A DNA stretch of 40,309 nt, from NCBI GenBank assembly GCA_017449485.1, contig JAFTFP010000015.1:1-40309 (forward strand). The letters run 5' to 3'. Below the pieces are notes generated by a model. That model had not been told where the DNA came from. It saw nothing but the letters and a program-made list of their open reading frames with translations, and ran no database searches. Positions 8,479-18,088 of this stretch are shown here, piece after piece. Position 1 is the stretch's first letter. Each line of letters begins with the position of its first letter. The stretch comes from Lachnospiraceae bacterium. Its GTDB lineage: Bacteria > Bacillota > Clostridia > Lachnospirales > Lachnospiraceae. The position numbers and the translations under genes are program-made.

Positions 8479-9423
8479 ATGATGGAGAAAGACGCGAAAA
8501 TCTATGTAGCGGGACACCGCGGGATGGTGGGTTCTGCGATTGTACGGCAGCTGAAGAAGCAGGGTTATCACAACCTGGTGCTGCGCACGCATAAGGAGCT
8601 GGATCTGACAAGACAGGATCAGGTCGAGGCATTTTTTGCTGAGGAAAAGCCGGAATATGTATTCCTGGCGGCGGCCAAGGTCGGCGGAATCATGGGAAAT
8701 GCGACTGCGAAGGCGGATTTCATGTATGACAACATGATTCTGGAGATGAATGTGATTCACGCCGCCTGGCAGAATGGCTGCAAGAAGCTGGAGTTTCTGG
8801 GAAGCTCCTGCATCTATCCGCGCATGGCGCCGCAGCCCATGCCGGAATCGTGTCTTCTGACCTCGGAGCTGGAGAAGACCAATGAGGCCTATGCCCTGGC
8901 GAAGATCAGCGGCCTGAAGTACTGCGAATATCTGAATGGTCAGTATGGCACGGATTACATTTCTGTTATGCCGACGAACCTGTACGGCCCCAATGACAAC
9001 TATCACCCGGAGCACTCCCATGTGCTGCCGGCCTTGATCCGCCGTTTCCACGAGGCGAAGGTAGAGGGAAAGACCTCAGTCACCTGCTGGGGCGATGGCA
9101 GCCCGCTGCGCGAGTTCCTGTACGTGGACGATCTGGCAGAGCTGTGCGTGTTCCTGATGAACAACTACAGCGGCGATGAGACCGTCAACGCGGGTACCGG
9201 CAAGGAGATTACGATCAAGCAGCTGACGGAGCTGGTGGCGAAGGTTGTGGGCTATACCGGTGAGATCCTCTGGGATCCTTCCAAGCCCAACGGGACGCCT
9301 AGAAAGCTTCTGGATGTCAGCAAGGCGACAAAGCTTGGCTGGACCTACAAGACTGAGCTGGAGGACGGCATCCGGCTTGCTTACGAAGACTTCCTGAACA
9401 ATCCCATGCGGGCAGAGAGATAA
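8479..9423 (+). CDS. fcl: GDP-L-fucose synthase
   Basis: A 314-residue bifunctional 3,5-epimerase/4-reductase that turns GDP-4-keto-6-deoxymannose into GDP-L-fucose with NADPH. The nucleotide motif [11 protein letters not shown] is at residues 11-21. The active-site segment [17 protein letters not shown] (108-124) and the Y138-x3-K142 pair in [11 protein letters not shown] are characteristic of this family. The length equals that of characterised Fcl/WcaG proteins. It starts 21 bp after gmd with CAGGAGAA as binding site and is clearly cotranscribed. Together with gmd it commits GDP-mannose to GDP-fucose; no fucosyltransferase is present in the window. Confidence 0.95.
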   Translation: MMEKDAKIYVAGHRGMVGSAIVRQLKKQGYHNLVLRTHKELDLTRQDQVEAFFAEEKPEYVFLAAAKVGGIMGNATAKADFMYDNMILEMNVIHAAWQNGCKKLEFLGSSCIYPRMAPQPMPESCLLTSELEKTNEAYALAKISGLKYCEYLNGQYGTDYISVMPTNLYGPNDNYHPEHSHVLPALIRRFHEAKVEGKTSVTCWGDGSPLREFLYVDDLAELCVFLMNNYSGDETVNAGTGKEITIKQLTELVAKVVGYTGEILWDPSKPNGTPRKLLDVSKATKLGWTYKTELEDGIRLAYEDFLNNPMRAER

Positions 9424-9450
9424 AGAGCGATGATTGAAGAGAGGTAAGCG

Positions 9451-10782
9451 ATGAACATAGTATTGTTGTCCGGCGGTTCCGGCAGACGGCTGTGGCCGCT
9501 TTCTAATGATATTCGTTCCAAGCAGTTTATCAAAATCTTCCGGAAGCCGGGAACAGACGGGGCCGAGGAAGAGCATGAGTCCATGGTTCAGCGGGTGTAC
9601 CGGCAGATCCGCGAGGCAGATCCGGCGGCGAACCTGACCGTTGCGACCAGCAAATCGCAGGTGTCTGCGATTCACAATCAGCTGGGCGAAGAGGTGGGCA
9701 TCAGCGTTGAGCCCTGCAGAAGGGACACCTTCCCGGCGATTGCACTGGCGACGGCTTATCTGACCGACGTGCGCGGCATCAGCCCCGATGACGCGGTCGT
9801 TGTCTGCCCGGTGGATCCGTATGTGGACGACGGATATTTTGCCGCCGTGAAGGAGCTGTGGGAGCTGGCAAGAAAGGGCACGGCCAATCTGGTGCTGATG
9901 GGCATCGATCCCACCTACCCCAGTGAGAAATACGGCTACATCATGCCCACCTCCGCCGAGCATCTCTCCAAGGTGTCTGAATTTAAGGAAAAACCGGATG
10001 CAGTCACGGCCCAGAAGTACATTGACCAGGGCGGTCTATGGAACGCGGGCGTCTTTGCCTACCGCCTTTCCTACGTGCTGGAGCGGGCTCATGAACTGAT
10101 TGACTTTACGGATTACGATGATCTGTTTTCCAAATATGAGACGCTGAAGAAGATCAGCTTCGACTACGCAGTGGTGGAGCATGAGCAGGATATCGCAGTG
10201 CTGCGCTATCACGGCATGTGGAAGGATCTGGGAACCTGGAACACCCTGACCGAGGCCATGGAAGAGGATGCGGTCGGCGACGTCCGGATGAATGATACCT
10301 GCGACAATGTTCATGTCATCAATGAGCTGGAAGTGCCGATCCTGGCCATGGGGCTGAAAAATGTAGTCATCTCCGCCAGCCCGCAGGGCATTCTGGTTTC
10401 TGACAAGGAGCAGTGCTCCTATATCAAGCCCTATGTGGATGAGATTGAGGACCGGGTCATGTTCGCGGAGAAATCCTGGGGCAGCTTCCGCGTGCTGGAT
10501 GTGGAGGACGAGAGCCTGACCATCAAGGTGACGCTGAATCCGGGACATAAGATGAATTACCACAGCCATGACCGCCGGGATGAGGTCTGGACTGTGATCA
10601 GCGGAAAAGGCCGGACCATTGTGGACGGCATGGAACAGCCGGTCAGTGCCGGCGATGTGATCACGATGGCAGCAGGCTGCCGACACACCGTGATTGCAGA
10701 CACAGAACTGCAGCTGATCGAAGTGCAGCTGGGCAAGGAAATCAGCGTGCACGACAAGCACAAATACGAATTGGATCTATGA
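9451..10782 (+). CDS. manC: Mannose-1-phosphate guanylyltransferase with cupin domain
   Basis: A 443-residue enzyme that joins mannose-1-phosphate and GTP to make GDP-mannose. The pyrophosphorylase signature LSGGSGRRLWPLS with the downstream K (residues 6-24) marks the N-terminal nucleotidyltransferase. Further family motifs are VCPVDPYVDDGYF and YGYIMP. The C-terminal ~100 residues form a cupin like the type II phosphomannose isomerase domain, with NYHSHDRRDEVWTVISGKG as the core. Whether that cupin is active is unclear, because a separate class I isomerase gene follows. The stop overlaps the manA start by 4 nt (ATGA), so the two are probably translationally coupled. Confidence 0.92.
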   Translation: MNIVLLSGGSGRRLWPLSNDIRSKQFIKIFRKPGTDGAEEEHESMVQRVYRQIREADPAANLTVATSKSQVSAIHNQLGEEVGISVEPCRRDTFPAIALATAYLTDVRGISPDDAVVVCPVDPYVDDGYFAAVKELWELARKGTANLVLMGIDPTYPSEKYGYIMPTSAEHLSKVSEFKEKPDAVTAQKYIDQGGLWNAGVFAYRLSYVLERAHELIDFTDYDDLFSKYETLKKISFDYAVVEHEQDIAVLRYHGMWKDLGTWNTLTEAMEEDAVGDVRMNDTCDNVHVINELEVPILAMGLKNVVISASPQGILVSDKEQCSYIKPYVDEIEDRVMFAEKSWGSFRVLDVEDESLTIKVTLNPGHKMNYHSHDRRDEVWTVISGKGRTIVDGMEQPVSAGDVITMAAGCRHTVIADTELQLIEVQLGKEISVHDKHKYELDL

Positions 10783-11771
10783 GAAACGAACCCTTCTTAC
10801 TGCAGCCTGCCGCCAAAGATTATCTCTGGGGCGGCAGCCGGCTGAATGACGATTTCGGCAAACAGATCCCGGTTTCTCCACTGGCAGAAACCTGGGAGTG
10901 CTCCACGCACCCGGACGGCCTGTCGGTCGTCTCGAGCGGAGCCTATGCCGGCATGACGCTGCGGGAAGTTCTTTCTCTTCACCCGGCCTACCTGGGCAGC
11001 CACCCGCTGCTTCTGACAGGCGGCCGCCCTGAGCTGCCCATTCTGGTCAAGCTGATTGATGCCAAGAAGGATCTGTCGATTCAGGTGCACCCGGACGACG
11101 CCTACGCGCTCTCGCATGAGAACAGCCTCGGAAAAACGGAGATGTGGTATGTGCTCCATGCGGCAAAAGACGCGCAGCTGATCTACGGATTCAGGCAAAA
11201 TGTGACCCGCGAGCAGGTCATTGAGGGCGTCCAGAGCGGGTCGCTGGGCAATCAGCTGAATCACGTTCCGGTCGCAAAGGACGATGTGTTCTTTATTGAG
11301 CCCGGGACCGTGCATGCCATCGGCGCCGGTGTGCTGCTGGCGGAAGTGCAGGAGAGCAGCAATCTGACCTATCGGCTCTATGATTACAATCGAATTGACA
11401 AGAACGGGGAAAAGCGCCCGCTGCATGTAGACAAAGCACTGGATGTGGCGAATCTTGCGGCGTCGAAGGAACCCCGCCAGCCCATGCGCGTTCTGCGCTA
11501 TCGGGGCGGCTTCGCACTGGAGCTCCTATCCAGATGCAGATATTTCCAGGTGGAGCGGATGCTGCTCAACACGGAAATTCACAGGGATCTACCGTACTAT
11601 CAGACGCAGGAGAACAGCTTCCACGTGCTGCTGTGTACCGATGGGTGCGGTGCCTTGTCAGGAGAATCTTTTCTTCTGAACTTCTTTAAGGGAGACTGTC
11701 TCTTTGTGCCGGCACAGAGTATGGCACTGCGCCTGCATGGAAAAGGACAGCTTCTCGATATCAGCTGCTGA
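10779..11771 (+). CDS. manA: Class I mannose-6-phosphate isomerase
   Basis: A 330-residue zinc metalloenzyme that interconverts fructose-6-phosphate and mannose-6-phosphate. Zinc and active-site motifs of the class I family are present: SIQVHPDDAYA, LGKTEMWYVL and EPGTVHAIGAGVLLAEVQ, the last followed by SNLTYRLYDY. The length matches the short Firmicute form. It overlaps manC by 4 nt and precedes the TIR gene by 30 bp. In this operon it would channel central metabolism into GDP-mannose and GDP-fucose. The intervening phosphomannomutase is not encoded in the window and must come from elsewhere. Confidence 0.93.
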   Translation: MRNEPFLLQPAAKDYLWGGSRLNDDFGKQIPVSPLAETWECSTHPDGLSVVSSGAYAGMTLREVLSLHPAYLGSHPLLLTGGRPELPILVKLIDAKKDLSIQVHPDDAYALSHENSLGKTEMWYVLHAAKDAQLIYGFRQNVTREQVIEGVQSGSLGNQLNHVPVAKDDVFFIEPGTVHAIGAGVLLAEVQESSNLTYRLYDYNRIDKNGEKRPLHVDKALDVANLAASKEPRQPMRVLRYRGGFALELLSRCRYFQVERMLLNTEIHRDLPYYQTQENSFHVLLCTDGCGALSGESFLLNFFKGDCLFVPAQSMALRLHGKGQLLDISC

Positions 11772-11801
11772 TCGGTGAGAAGACCCTGACAGGAGGGCAC
11801 C

Positions 11802-14800
11802 ATGGACCAGATCGGTCAATCCAGCGTACAATCTGAATATACTGCCTTTATTTCATACAGACACGCGGAGCGGGACATGAAACTGGCCCGCCGGATTCAG
11901 CGCAGCCTTGAGCGGTTCCGGATTCCCAGGGAGATCCGGGAGCAGACGGGACGTGATCGGATCGGCCGGATTTTCCGGGACCAGGATGAGCTCACGGCGG
12001 GAAATCTGACAGAGGAGATTCCGGAAGCGCTGGATCGCGCCGATTTCCTGATTGTGATCTGTTCCCCTGCTTCGCGTGGATCTGCGTGGGTGCAGAATGA
12101 AGTCGAATACTTTCTCAAGACCCGCCCGCTGGAGCAGGTCATCATTGTGCTTGCAGAAGGCGAGCCGGATGATGTGCTGCCGCTGGCGGTGCTGGAGAAA
12201 CAGCACCAGCGTCCCATGGAAGAAGAGTGGGAGAGCCGCTCCTTCGAGCATGTGGGGTGTGATTTCCGGGGAAATCAGCGAAAGGCCTTTCAGACGGAGC
12301 TTCCCCGTATTGCGGCCACTCTTCTTGGCTGCCGCTACGACGACCTGATTCAGCGCCGGAAACAATATGAGATGAAAAGGCGCGCCGCGCTGTTGGGCGC
12401 GGGGCTGGCAGGCATGTCACTGCTGACAGCCTATGTTCTCTATAACAATTCTCGGATCCGCTCTCAGAATGAGACGATCCTTGCGGCCAATGAGGAAATC
12501 TCCCGGGCCAATCAGGAAATCACCCGCTCCAATGAAGAAATCCAGAAGAAAAATGAAGAGATTACGCGGAATTACCGCGAAATTCAGCTCGCGCAGTCCC
12601 GCACGCTGGTACAGCAGTCTGCAGAAAAGCTGAGTGACAACGACAGAGTTTCTGCTGTTTCAGCGGCGTTGTCCGCGCTCCCGGGGCCGGAGGATGAGGA
12701 CAAGGCTTTTCTCCCGGAGGCGGAATATGCGCTGCAGAGCGCACTGGGGGCTTACCATCTGCCAACAGGCAGCCTGCCGGCCGCAGCAGGCAGGCTCAGG
12801 ACAGATTTTGCCATCCGGAGAGTCGCGGCCAGAAGGGGAGATCACTGCCATTATATCGGCGTTGTCAGCTCCAATGGCGACGCGATGGTCTGGGACACCC
12901 TGACAGATCAGCCTGCGCTGGAGATCGTCTCGAGCTCCGTACAGTCCTATAATAACAACGCACTGACGCATCTGGTGCTCCGGGATGAGACGGCGCTGCT
13001 GATCTATCCGGATCAGGTGATCTGCCGGGATCTTGTATCAGGTGCGGACAGGTGGGTGTGCCCGCTGCGCCCGCATGATTACAGACTCAAGGAAGGCTAT
13101 GCAGCTTCGGGCACAGATCAGGTGTTTCTGTGGCAGGAAGAGGCAGGAGAGGATGATGTAAAGAAGGTTGTTCTGATATCAGTGGATGCGGACAGCGGAA
13201 AAGCCAGCCAGGTGATGGGACTGCCGGGTGTTCCGGAGGAATGCTGTGCATCGGAGGACGGTGCTTTTCTGGCACTGCGTATCCGGCCGGCGGATTCAAC
13301 CAGTCAGCAGCTTTATCTGTGCAGCCTTAAGACGGGAGAAAGCCTTCTGCTGGAAGAGGGCAGCTTTACCGGGATGCGCTTTGCCGGAAGCAGATTCTAC
13401 TATCTGACTTATATCGGTCCGGATCAGGATCCTTCTCTTGAAACGGGACAGTACCGGGCACGCATGACCTGTTATGATGCAGAGACCCGGACACGGCTGT
13501 GGGCTTGCGAAGAGCCGGTTCACGCCTATGCGACGGCGGCATTGTACTGCTTTGACGATCTTGTCGCCGCTGATCTGTACACAGATCTGGTGCTGTACGA
13601 CCCAGAGAGCGGCAAGAGGTTTGCATCGGTGCATACCCCCTCACAGATTGTGGATGTGCAGCGGGAATCCGTCGATGAAATCGGGACGTGTCTGAGCATC
13701 CTGAGCACGGATGGGACCAGGACGTTGTATGACTATGACAATCCGGAAGTACGGGCCGGTTTAAAGAGCGGCTATTATTATTCCCGGAGCCTGTTCCCGG
13801 ATTATATCGATACAGTGGAGCACTGGCAGGATCAGATGTATCTGCTGAAACGGCGCCCGCTTTCTAACGGCACTTTGTTTTACGGAAATGAAATTGACAT
13901 TTACAGGCCGCTGGATGCGGATGAACGCTTCATACGTCTTGCGGAACCGGATGAACCGGCCTGGCCGCTTCAGGTGCTGTATGATGAAAGCGGCGGACAG
14001 TTTCATCAGCTGATCGAGGAGGAAAATGGATTTCTGATCCGCTCCTATGCTGCGGACACAGGAACGTATCTATCAGAATTCAGGATTGAAAATCAGGAAG
14101 ATACACATTGGACGCTGATTGGAAGCAGCGGGGAAGGGGAGCTGCTTTTCCAGAACGACGGCGCAGTGCTCTATGCGGGCTCCGATACACCGGCTCTGTG
14201 CATCGCGGATCCTCTTACCGGATCTGTCCGTCAGATTTCACTTCAGTCACTGGATCAGACGGCCATGGAAATGTATACAGGCCATGCCAGTGCGGGCGAG
14301 GGCGTTGTAAAGCCGGGGCGGAAAGCGGATATCCCGCTCCGGATACACTCAGACGCCGGCCTGATCTGCGGCAGTCGGATCTATTACCTTCTGCGGATTG
14401 ATAATGATCCGGAGCACTGGTACTGGTGCAGCTGCGATCTTAAGAGCGGGGCCGTACAGACCCTGGATGTGAAGAACTGGATGGAGGCACTGGGCTGGTC
14501 CGGTGTGAGACGCTACTTTTACTATAACGACGCTTTCTGTGCCTTCCTGTCTCCGGATCGGTCAGGCATGCTGATTCTTTCTGAAAAAGATTCCGAAAAC
14601 ACCTCGTTCGCGGAAGAATATATCGGCATTATTGCGGATCCGGAAAGCGGCGAATATGCGGAGCTTTCCGCCAGCGTAAGGCCTGGCGGCTCTGTCCTTG
14701 ACCGAAGTATTGCCTGGAATGGAAACCAGGAAGTGCTTATTCTTGAACAGGACGGAATTACACGTGTGCATATGGACGGCAGCATGGAACCAGTAAACGG

Positions 14801-15224
14801 CCTCACATACCGCGGACGTCCGGATCTGATCTATGCGCAGGAGGATCTGCTCATCCTGCAGACCGCACAGAATACAGAATACACGCTTTATGAATATAAT
14901 CTGCCGGATCTGACTGAAATTGGAAACACTGCGATCACAGAGGGTCATTTCAGAAATCCCCGGATGATCCCTGCCGGATCCCGCAGTATTCTGCTGGATG
15001 CGCAGAGCTCAGATACGGTGATCTTCAACAGTCCGGCCTTTGTTCTGGAAGCGTCATCCGGGAAGCCGGTTCAGATGATCCCGAATGTGCGCGCCTATTC
15101 GGCAGAGTGTGACAGCTTCCTGCAGATGGGCGGCGCGGACGGCAATGAGCCGGGTGTGATCCGGCGGTATACGCTGGAGGATCTGATTGAAATCGCCGAG
15201 GAATCTCTGAAGGTCGAGCCATAA
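11802..15224 (+). CDS. TIR domain protein with membrane helix, heptad coiled coil and large beta-rich C-terminus
   Basis: An 1140-residue protein. Residues ~12-185 form a TIR domain (AFISYRHAERD at 15-25, IFRDQDELTAG at 57-67, FLIVICSP at 82-89, SAWVQNEVEYF at 94-104). E100 after W96 sits where NAD-cleaving TIR enzymes have their catalytic Glu. One transmembrane helix follows at ~195-214, then five consecutive heptads of NEEI type (230-264), then ~850 residues with WD40/quinoprotein-like strand pattern (for example NGDAMVWDTLT, TRLWACEEP, LVLYDPESGKRF), probably one or two beta-propellers. With the TIR inside, the propeller would face outside. Start: AGGAGGG 4 nt upstream. It lies 30 bp after manA, so it may be cotranscribed with GDP-fucose synthesis. 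Function unknown; a signalling or defence NADase and an envelope sensor are both possible. Confidence 0.85.
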   Translation: MDQIGQSSVQSEYTAFISYRHAERDMKLARRIQRSLERFRIPREIREQTGRDRIGRIFRDQDELTAGNLTEEIPEALDRADFLIVICSPASRGSAWVQNEVEYFLKTRPLEQVIIVLAEGEPDDVLPLAVLEKQHQRPMEEEWESRSFEHVGCDFRGNQRKAFQTELPRIAATLLGCRYDDLIQRRKQYEMKRRAALLGAGLAGMSLLTAYVLYNNSRIRSQNETILAANEEISRANQEITRSNEEIQKKNEEITRNYREIQLAQSRTLVQQSAEKLSDNDRVSAVSAALSALPGPEDEDKAFLPEAEYALQSALGAYHLPTGSLPAAAGRLRTDFAIRRVAARRGDHCHYIGVVSSNGDAMVWDTLTDQPALEIVSSSVQSYNNNALTHLVLRDETALLIYPDQVICRDLVSGADRWVCPLRPHDYRLKEGYAASGTDQVFLWQEEAGEDDVKKVVLISVDADSGKASQVMGLPGVPEECCASEDGAFLALRIRPADSTSQQLYLCSLKTGESLLLEEGSFTGMRFAGSRFYYLTYIGPDQDPSLETGQYRARMTCYDAETRTRLWACEEPVHAYATAALYCFDDLVAADLYTDLVLYDPESGKRFASVHTPSQIVDVQRESVDEIGTCLSILSTDGTRTLYDYDNPEVRAGLKSGYYYSRSLFPDYIDTVEHWQDQMYLLKRRPLSNGTLFYGNEIDIYRPLDADERFIRLAEPDEPAWPLQVLYDESGGQFHQLIEEENGFLIRSYAADTGTYLSEFRIENQEDTHWTLIGSSGEGELLFQNDGAVLYAGSDTPALCIADPLTGSVRQISLQSLDQTAMEMYTGHASAGEGVVKPGRKADIPLRIHSDAGLICGSRIYYLLRIDNDPEHWYWCSCDLKSGAVQTLDVKNWMEALGWSGVRRYFYYNDAFCAFLSPDRSGMLILSEKDSENTSFAEEYIGIIADPESGEYAELSASVRPGGSVLDRSIAWNGNQEVLILEQDGITRVHMDGSMEPVNGLTYRGRPDLIYAQEDLLILQTAQNTEYTLYEYNLPDLTEIGNTAITEGHFRNPRMIPAGSRSILLDAQSSDTVIFNSPAFVLEASSGKPVQMIPNVRAYSAECDSFLQMGGADGNEPGVIRRYTLEDLIEIAEESLKVEP
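12489..12593 (+). repeat. Five 21-bp coding repeats (coiled-coil heptads)
   Basis: Five in-frame 7-codon units encode NEEISRA, NQEITRS, NEEIQKK, NEEITRN and YREIQLA inside the TIR protein. The units are degenerate at the DNA level but keep N/Y-x-E-I positions. They would form a parallel coiled coil, suggesting the TIR domains are held as a dimer or higher oligomer. Confidence 0.85.
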
Positions 15225-15226
15225 CG

Positions 15227-15235
15227 TGGTAAAAT
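15227..15235 (+). promoter_or_regulatory. Candidate extended -10 promoter for the surface protein gene
   Basis: TGGTAAAAT is an extended -10 (TGn plus TAAAAT) located just after the TIR stop codon. The -35 region is poor (CTGAAG at 17 bp), as extended -10 promoters allow. It would give a leader of about 50 nt before the ATG at 15290. Confidence 0.4.
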
Positions 15236-15289
15236 GAAGAGGTGCACAGGCACTTTGTTTACAGAAGCAGTGGAAGGAGGCAGCAGAGA

Positions 15290-18088
15290 ATGAAGATAAG
15301 ACGGACAGCAGCACTGGCAGTTCTGATGACCATCATTCTATGTGTTTCGTCTGTCAGCATGTTCCATTATATCCGTGTGTACGCGGATGGGGAGGAAGCT
15401 GTTGTTGAACAGAGCTGGGACGAAGGAACACAGGAAGGCATTGCAGGGCCGGCACCGGTGACGGAGTATGCCGTTCCGGAGCAGCCCGATCCGGTTCCCG
15501 CACCGGCGCCGGAGGTCGTTCCGATCCCGGATCCGCAGCCGGACCCCTTTGATTATTCCCTTACCTGCTATACGCCGAATCTGGATTTCGGAACCATTCA
15601 GGAAGGGGATTATAAGAACAACAAGCAGTTCTCCATCGTCAACACCGGATCGACGGATGTGCCGCTGACCTATGCCGCGGCGGATCCCTATACCTCGTTC
15701 CGGCTGGAAATTCCGGAGAATCTGTATCTGCGGCCGGGCGATCAGGCTATCTTCGCGGTGAGCCCTGCCACGAATCTGAAGGAAGGCGTCTATAACGCGA
15801 CGTATACCTTCTTCTCCGCCAACGATTACCGGCGCACACATTATGCCAACGTGACCTTTACCGTCAAGGTGACCGCAGCTGTGCCGGTCGTGACGAAGGT
15901 TGTCATCTCCCCCGGCTCCGCCAGCGTGCCGGCCGGCAAGACCATGCAGTTCAAGGCGGAAGTGCAGGGCAGCAATAACTTCAACAAGGACGTCACCTGG
16001 TCCGTCGGCGGAAACAACAGCTCCGGAACCTTTATCGATGTAGCCGGAAAGCTCACGGTGGACCGGGAGGAACGCGCCTCCACCATCAGCGTGACCGCCA
16101 CCTCCAGGCAGACTCCGTCGGTTTTTGACACCATTCCGGTCAGCATTACGACGCAGGATTACCTGATCAAGGTCACTGCTTCTCCGTCCGAGGGCGGCAG
16201 TGTGACCGGTGGCGGCAGCGTCAGCGCCGGCAGCACCGTCAAGCTGAATCAGTCAGCCAACAACAACTACCGCTTTGAGGGCTGGTATGAGAACGACCGT
16301 CTGCTGACGGAAGCCTCCAGCCTGGTGATTCAGGATATCTCCGCGGACCGCGATATTCAGGCGAGGTTCAAGCGGGTCAGCTGCAATGTCCGGGTGGACG
16401 TCAACAATACCAATGGCGGCACAGTGACCGGCGGCGGAAAGGTTGAATACGGCGGCTCCGTCACCTTGAATGCGAAGGCCAAGGACGGATACAAGTTCGA
16501 GGGCTTTATCGAGGACAACAAGAAGATCACGGATTCCCCGTCCCTGCAGCTGAACAATATCACAACAGACCGGAATATCACGGCGTCCTTCCGGCAGTCG
16601 CGCTTCTCGGTCAACGTCACCATCAATCCGGCCGGCGCGGGCAAAATCTCGGGCGCGGGCCAGTACAACGAAAACTCCAGATGTGACCTGGAGATCTTTG
16701 CCGAGAGCGGATGGGATTTCACAGGCTGGACCATCAACGGCCAGACCGTATCCTACTCGCCAAAATACACCATTGAGAAGGTGACAGGCAACTACAACCT
16801 GACGGCTAATTTTGCCAAACATAATACGAAGACCTATAAGATCACTTCGATGATTGCCAGCCAGGGCGGCGGCATCATCCCCAGCGGCGACAATTATGTC
16901 ACGGAGGGCGGCACAGCGGTCTATACGATCGTGCCGCTGCAGGGCTACAAGATTCTTGCGGTGGCTGTGGATGGCGTCAATATCGGTCCGGTTTCCAGCT
17001 ACACCTTCAGCAATGTCCGGGGACAGCACGCCATTGCGGCGAGCTTCACGAAGATTCAGCAGCCGGCCCAGCAGAACACGACGCCGGTGCAGCCGCCGAA
17101 GCAGAATACACAGCCGGCGCCGCAGCCCGTGCAGCCCGCGCAGCAGAATACGCAGCCGGCCCAGCAGGCAACCGAGTACAATGCAGACACAGCCACATCC
17201 GGTGCGCTTCCTGCCCAGGTCGTTGTAGAGGATGATTCGCTGTCAGGGGACGGAGCGGGACAGACTGCTCCTGCGGACGGAACCGACGCGCAGCAGAGTG
17301 TCAGCCCCTGGGAGAATGCGGGCAGCAGTACCGATACTTCCGGCGGCGTGCTGGCCAGATACGGCATGACGGATGAGCTGGCCATGAAGCTGATCGACAA
17401 TCACGAAGAGCTGCCGCTGCTCCGGGAAGCTTTCGAGGACGGAACGCTTGAGATCACAGTAAACAACAGTTACGCGGAAGCGGAGCAGGAGACCTCGGAG
17501 GAACTGTATTACCATGATCCGACCCTGCTGAATTTCGAAGAGATCATCACAACGGAGATGACAGCGGACGAGAAACTGGCTGTTCTCAAGGGCACGGAAA
17601 AGATCAACTTCAATGTGGATATTTCGGCGAACGGAACGCAGGTGCCCGACAATATCCGCAGGAGTATGGAGAAGAAGGTCGGCTACAAGGCACTGGATTA
17701 TTTCAGCTTTGTGGTTATGAAGACCATTGATGCGAAGAGCAGCCTGATCTCCACGACGCAGAATGAACTGGAAGTGGTTCTGCGGATCCCTGCACAGTAT
17801 CAGCGCAGCGGACGTACCTATTGCATTCTGCGGGAGCACAACGGCATTGTGGATGTGCTGGCAGATCTGGATACGAATCCGGAAACTATTACCTTCCGGA
17901 CCAATAAGTTCTCGGAGTACGCAATCGCTTATGAAGCGGTGAATGTGAACCGGATGATTCTGGTCTTCTTTATCATCACCCTGATCGCGCTGGTCTTCGC
18001 GGTGATCTGCTACATCAATCTGATCCGGTACCGCAGAAAAGCCAGAGCGCAGAGAAGAGCACAGGAGGAGGAATACCTGGATGACTGA
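15290..18088 (+). CDS. Membrane-anchored surface protein with Ig-like and InlB-type repeat domains
   Basis: A 932-residue cell-surface protein of unknown function. Order: signal sequence (1-33); acidic, Pro-rich spacer (~35-87); an ASPM/choice-of-anchor-like beta-sandwich (~88-196, LDFGTIQEGDYKNNKQFSI); a BIG2-like Ig domain (~203-286); four tandem ~75-residue repeats of the bacterial InlB B-repeat type (291-588, each ending like ITASFRQ or IQARFKR, with G-GSV-GGG and YKFEGW cores); a Gln/Pro-rich linker (589-628); an unassigned C-terminal domain (~690-885); one transmembrane helix (889-909); and a short basic/acidic tail. I preferred ATG 15290 because GGAAGGAGG lies 9 nt upstream; a GTG at 15242 adds 16 residues without a site. 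It overlaps galM by 8 nt. Confidence 0.82.
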   Translation: MKIRRTAALAVLMTIILCVSSVSMFHYIRVYADGEEAVVEQSWDEGTQEGIAGPAPVTEYAVPEQPDPVPAPAPEVVPIPDPQPDPFDYSLTCYTPNLDFGTIQEGDYKNNKQFSIVNTGSTDVPLTYAAADPYTSFRLEIPENLYLRPGDQAIFAVSPATNLKEGVYNATYTFFSANDYRRTHYANVTFTVKVTAAVPVVTKVVISPGSASVPAGKTMQFKAEVQGSNNFNKDVTWSVGGNNSSGTFIDVAGKLTVDREERASTISVTATSRQTPSVFDTIPVSITTQDYLIKVTASPSEGGSVTGGGSVSAGSTVKLNQSANNNYRFEGWYENDRLLTEASSLVIQDISADRDIQARFKRVSCNVRVDVNNTNGGTVTGGGKVEYGGSVTLNAKAKDGYKFEGFIEDNKKITDSPSLQLNNITTDRNITASFRQSRFSVNVTINPAGAGKISGAGQYNENSRCDLEIFAESGWDFTGWTINGQTVSYSPKYTIEKVTGNYNLTANFAKHNTKTYKITSMIASQGGGIIPSGDNYVTEGGTAVYTIVPLQGYKILAVAVDGVNIGPVSSYTFSNVRGQHAIAASFTKIQQPAQQNTTPVQPPKQNTQPAPQPVQPAQQNTQPAQQATEYNADTATSGALPAQVVVEDDSLSGDGAGQTAPADGTDAQQSVSPWENAGSSTDTSGGVLARYGMTDELAMKLIDNHEELPLLREAFEDGTLEITVNNSYAEAEQETSEELYYHDPTLLNFEEIITTEMTADEKLAVLKGTEKINFNVDISANGTQVPDNIRRSMEKKVGYKALDYFSFVVMKTIDAKSSLISTTQNELEVVLRIPAQYQRSGRTYCILREHNGIVDVLADLDTNPETITFRTNKFSEYAIAYEAVNVNRMILVFFIITLIALVFAVICYINLIRYRRKARAQRRAQEEEYLDD
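16160..17053 (+). repeat. Four tandem InlB-type protein repeats
   Basis: Units span about 16160-16378, 16379-16597, 16598-16822 and 16823-17053. They share G-G-x-V/I-x-G-G-G near the start, a central GY-F-GW/F strand and a final ITA-F or IAASF strand. Divergence is high, so they are old duplications rather than recombining DNA repeats. Confidence 0.8.

Noticed and set aside
7396..9051. A 551-codon open frame on the minus strand opposite gmd and fcl
   Set aside because: It spans two well-supported genes and their junction, has no ribosome site or recognisable domain, and its composition (rich in His, Arg, Leu, Ile) is typical of antisense shadows.
11802..15224. Defence island around the TIR gene
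   Set aside because: No neighbouring defence genes, integrase or mobile element are present; flanking genes are nucleotide-sugar and surface functions, so only the TIR gene itself is flagged.
16160..17053. Tandem DNA repeat or recombination hot spot in the surface protein gene
   Set aside because: The four units are similar only at protein level; no long identical DNA stretches are visible.
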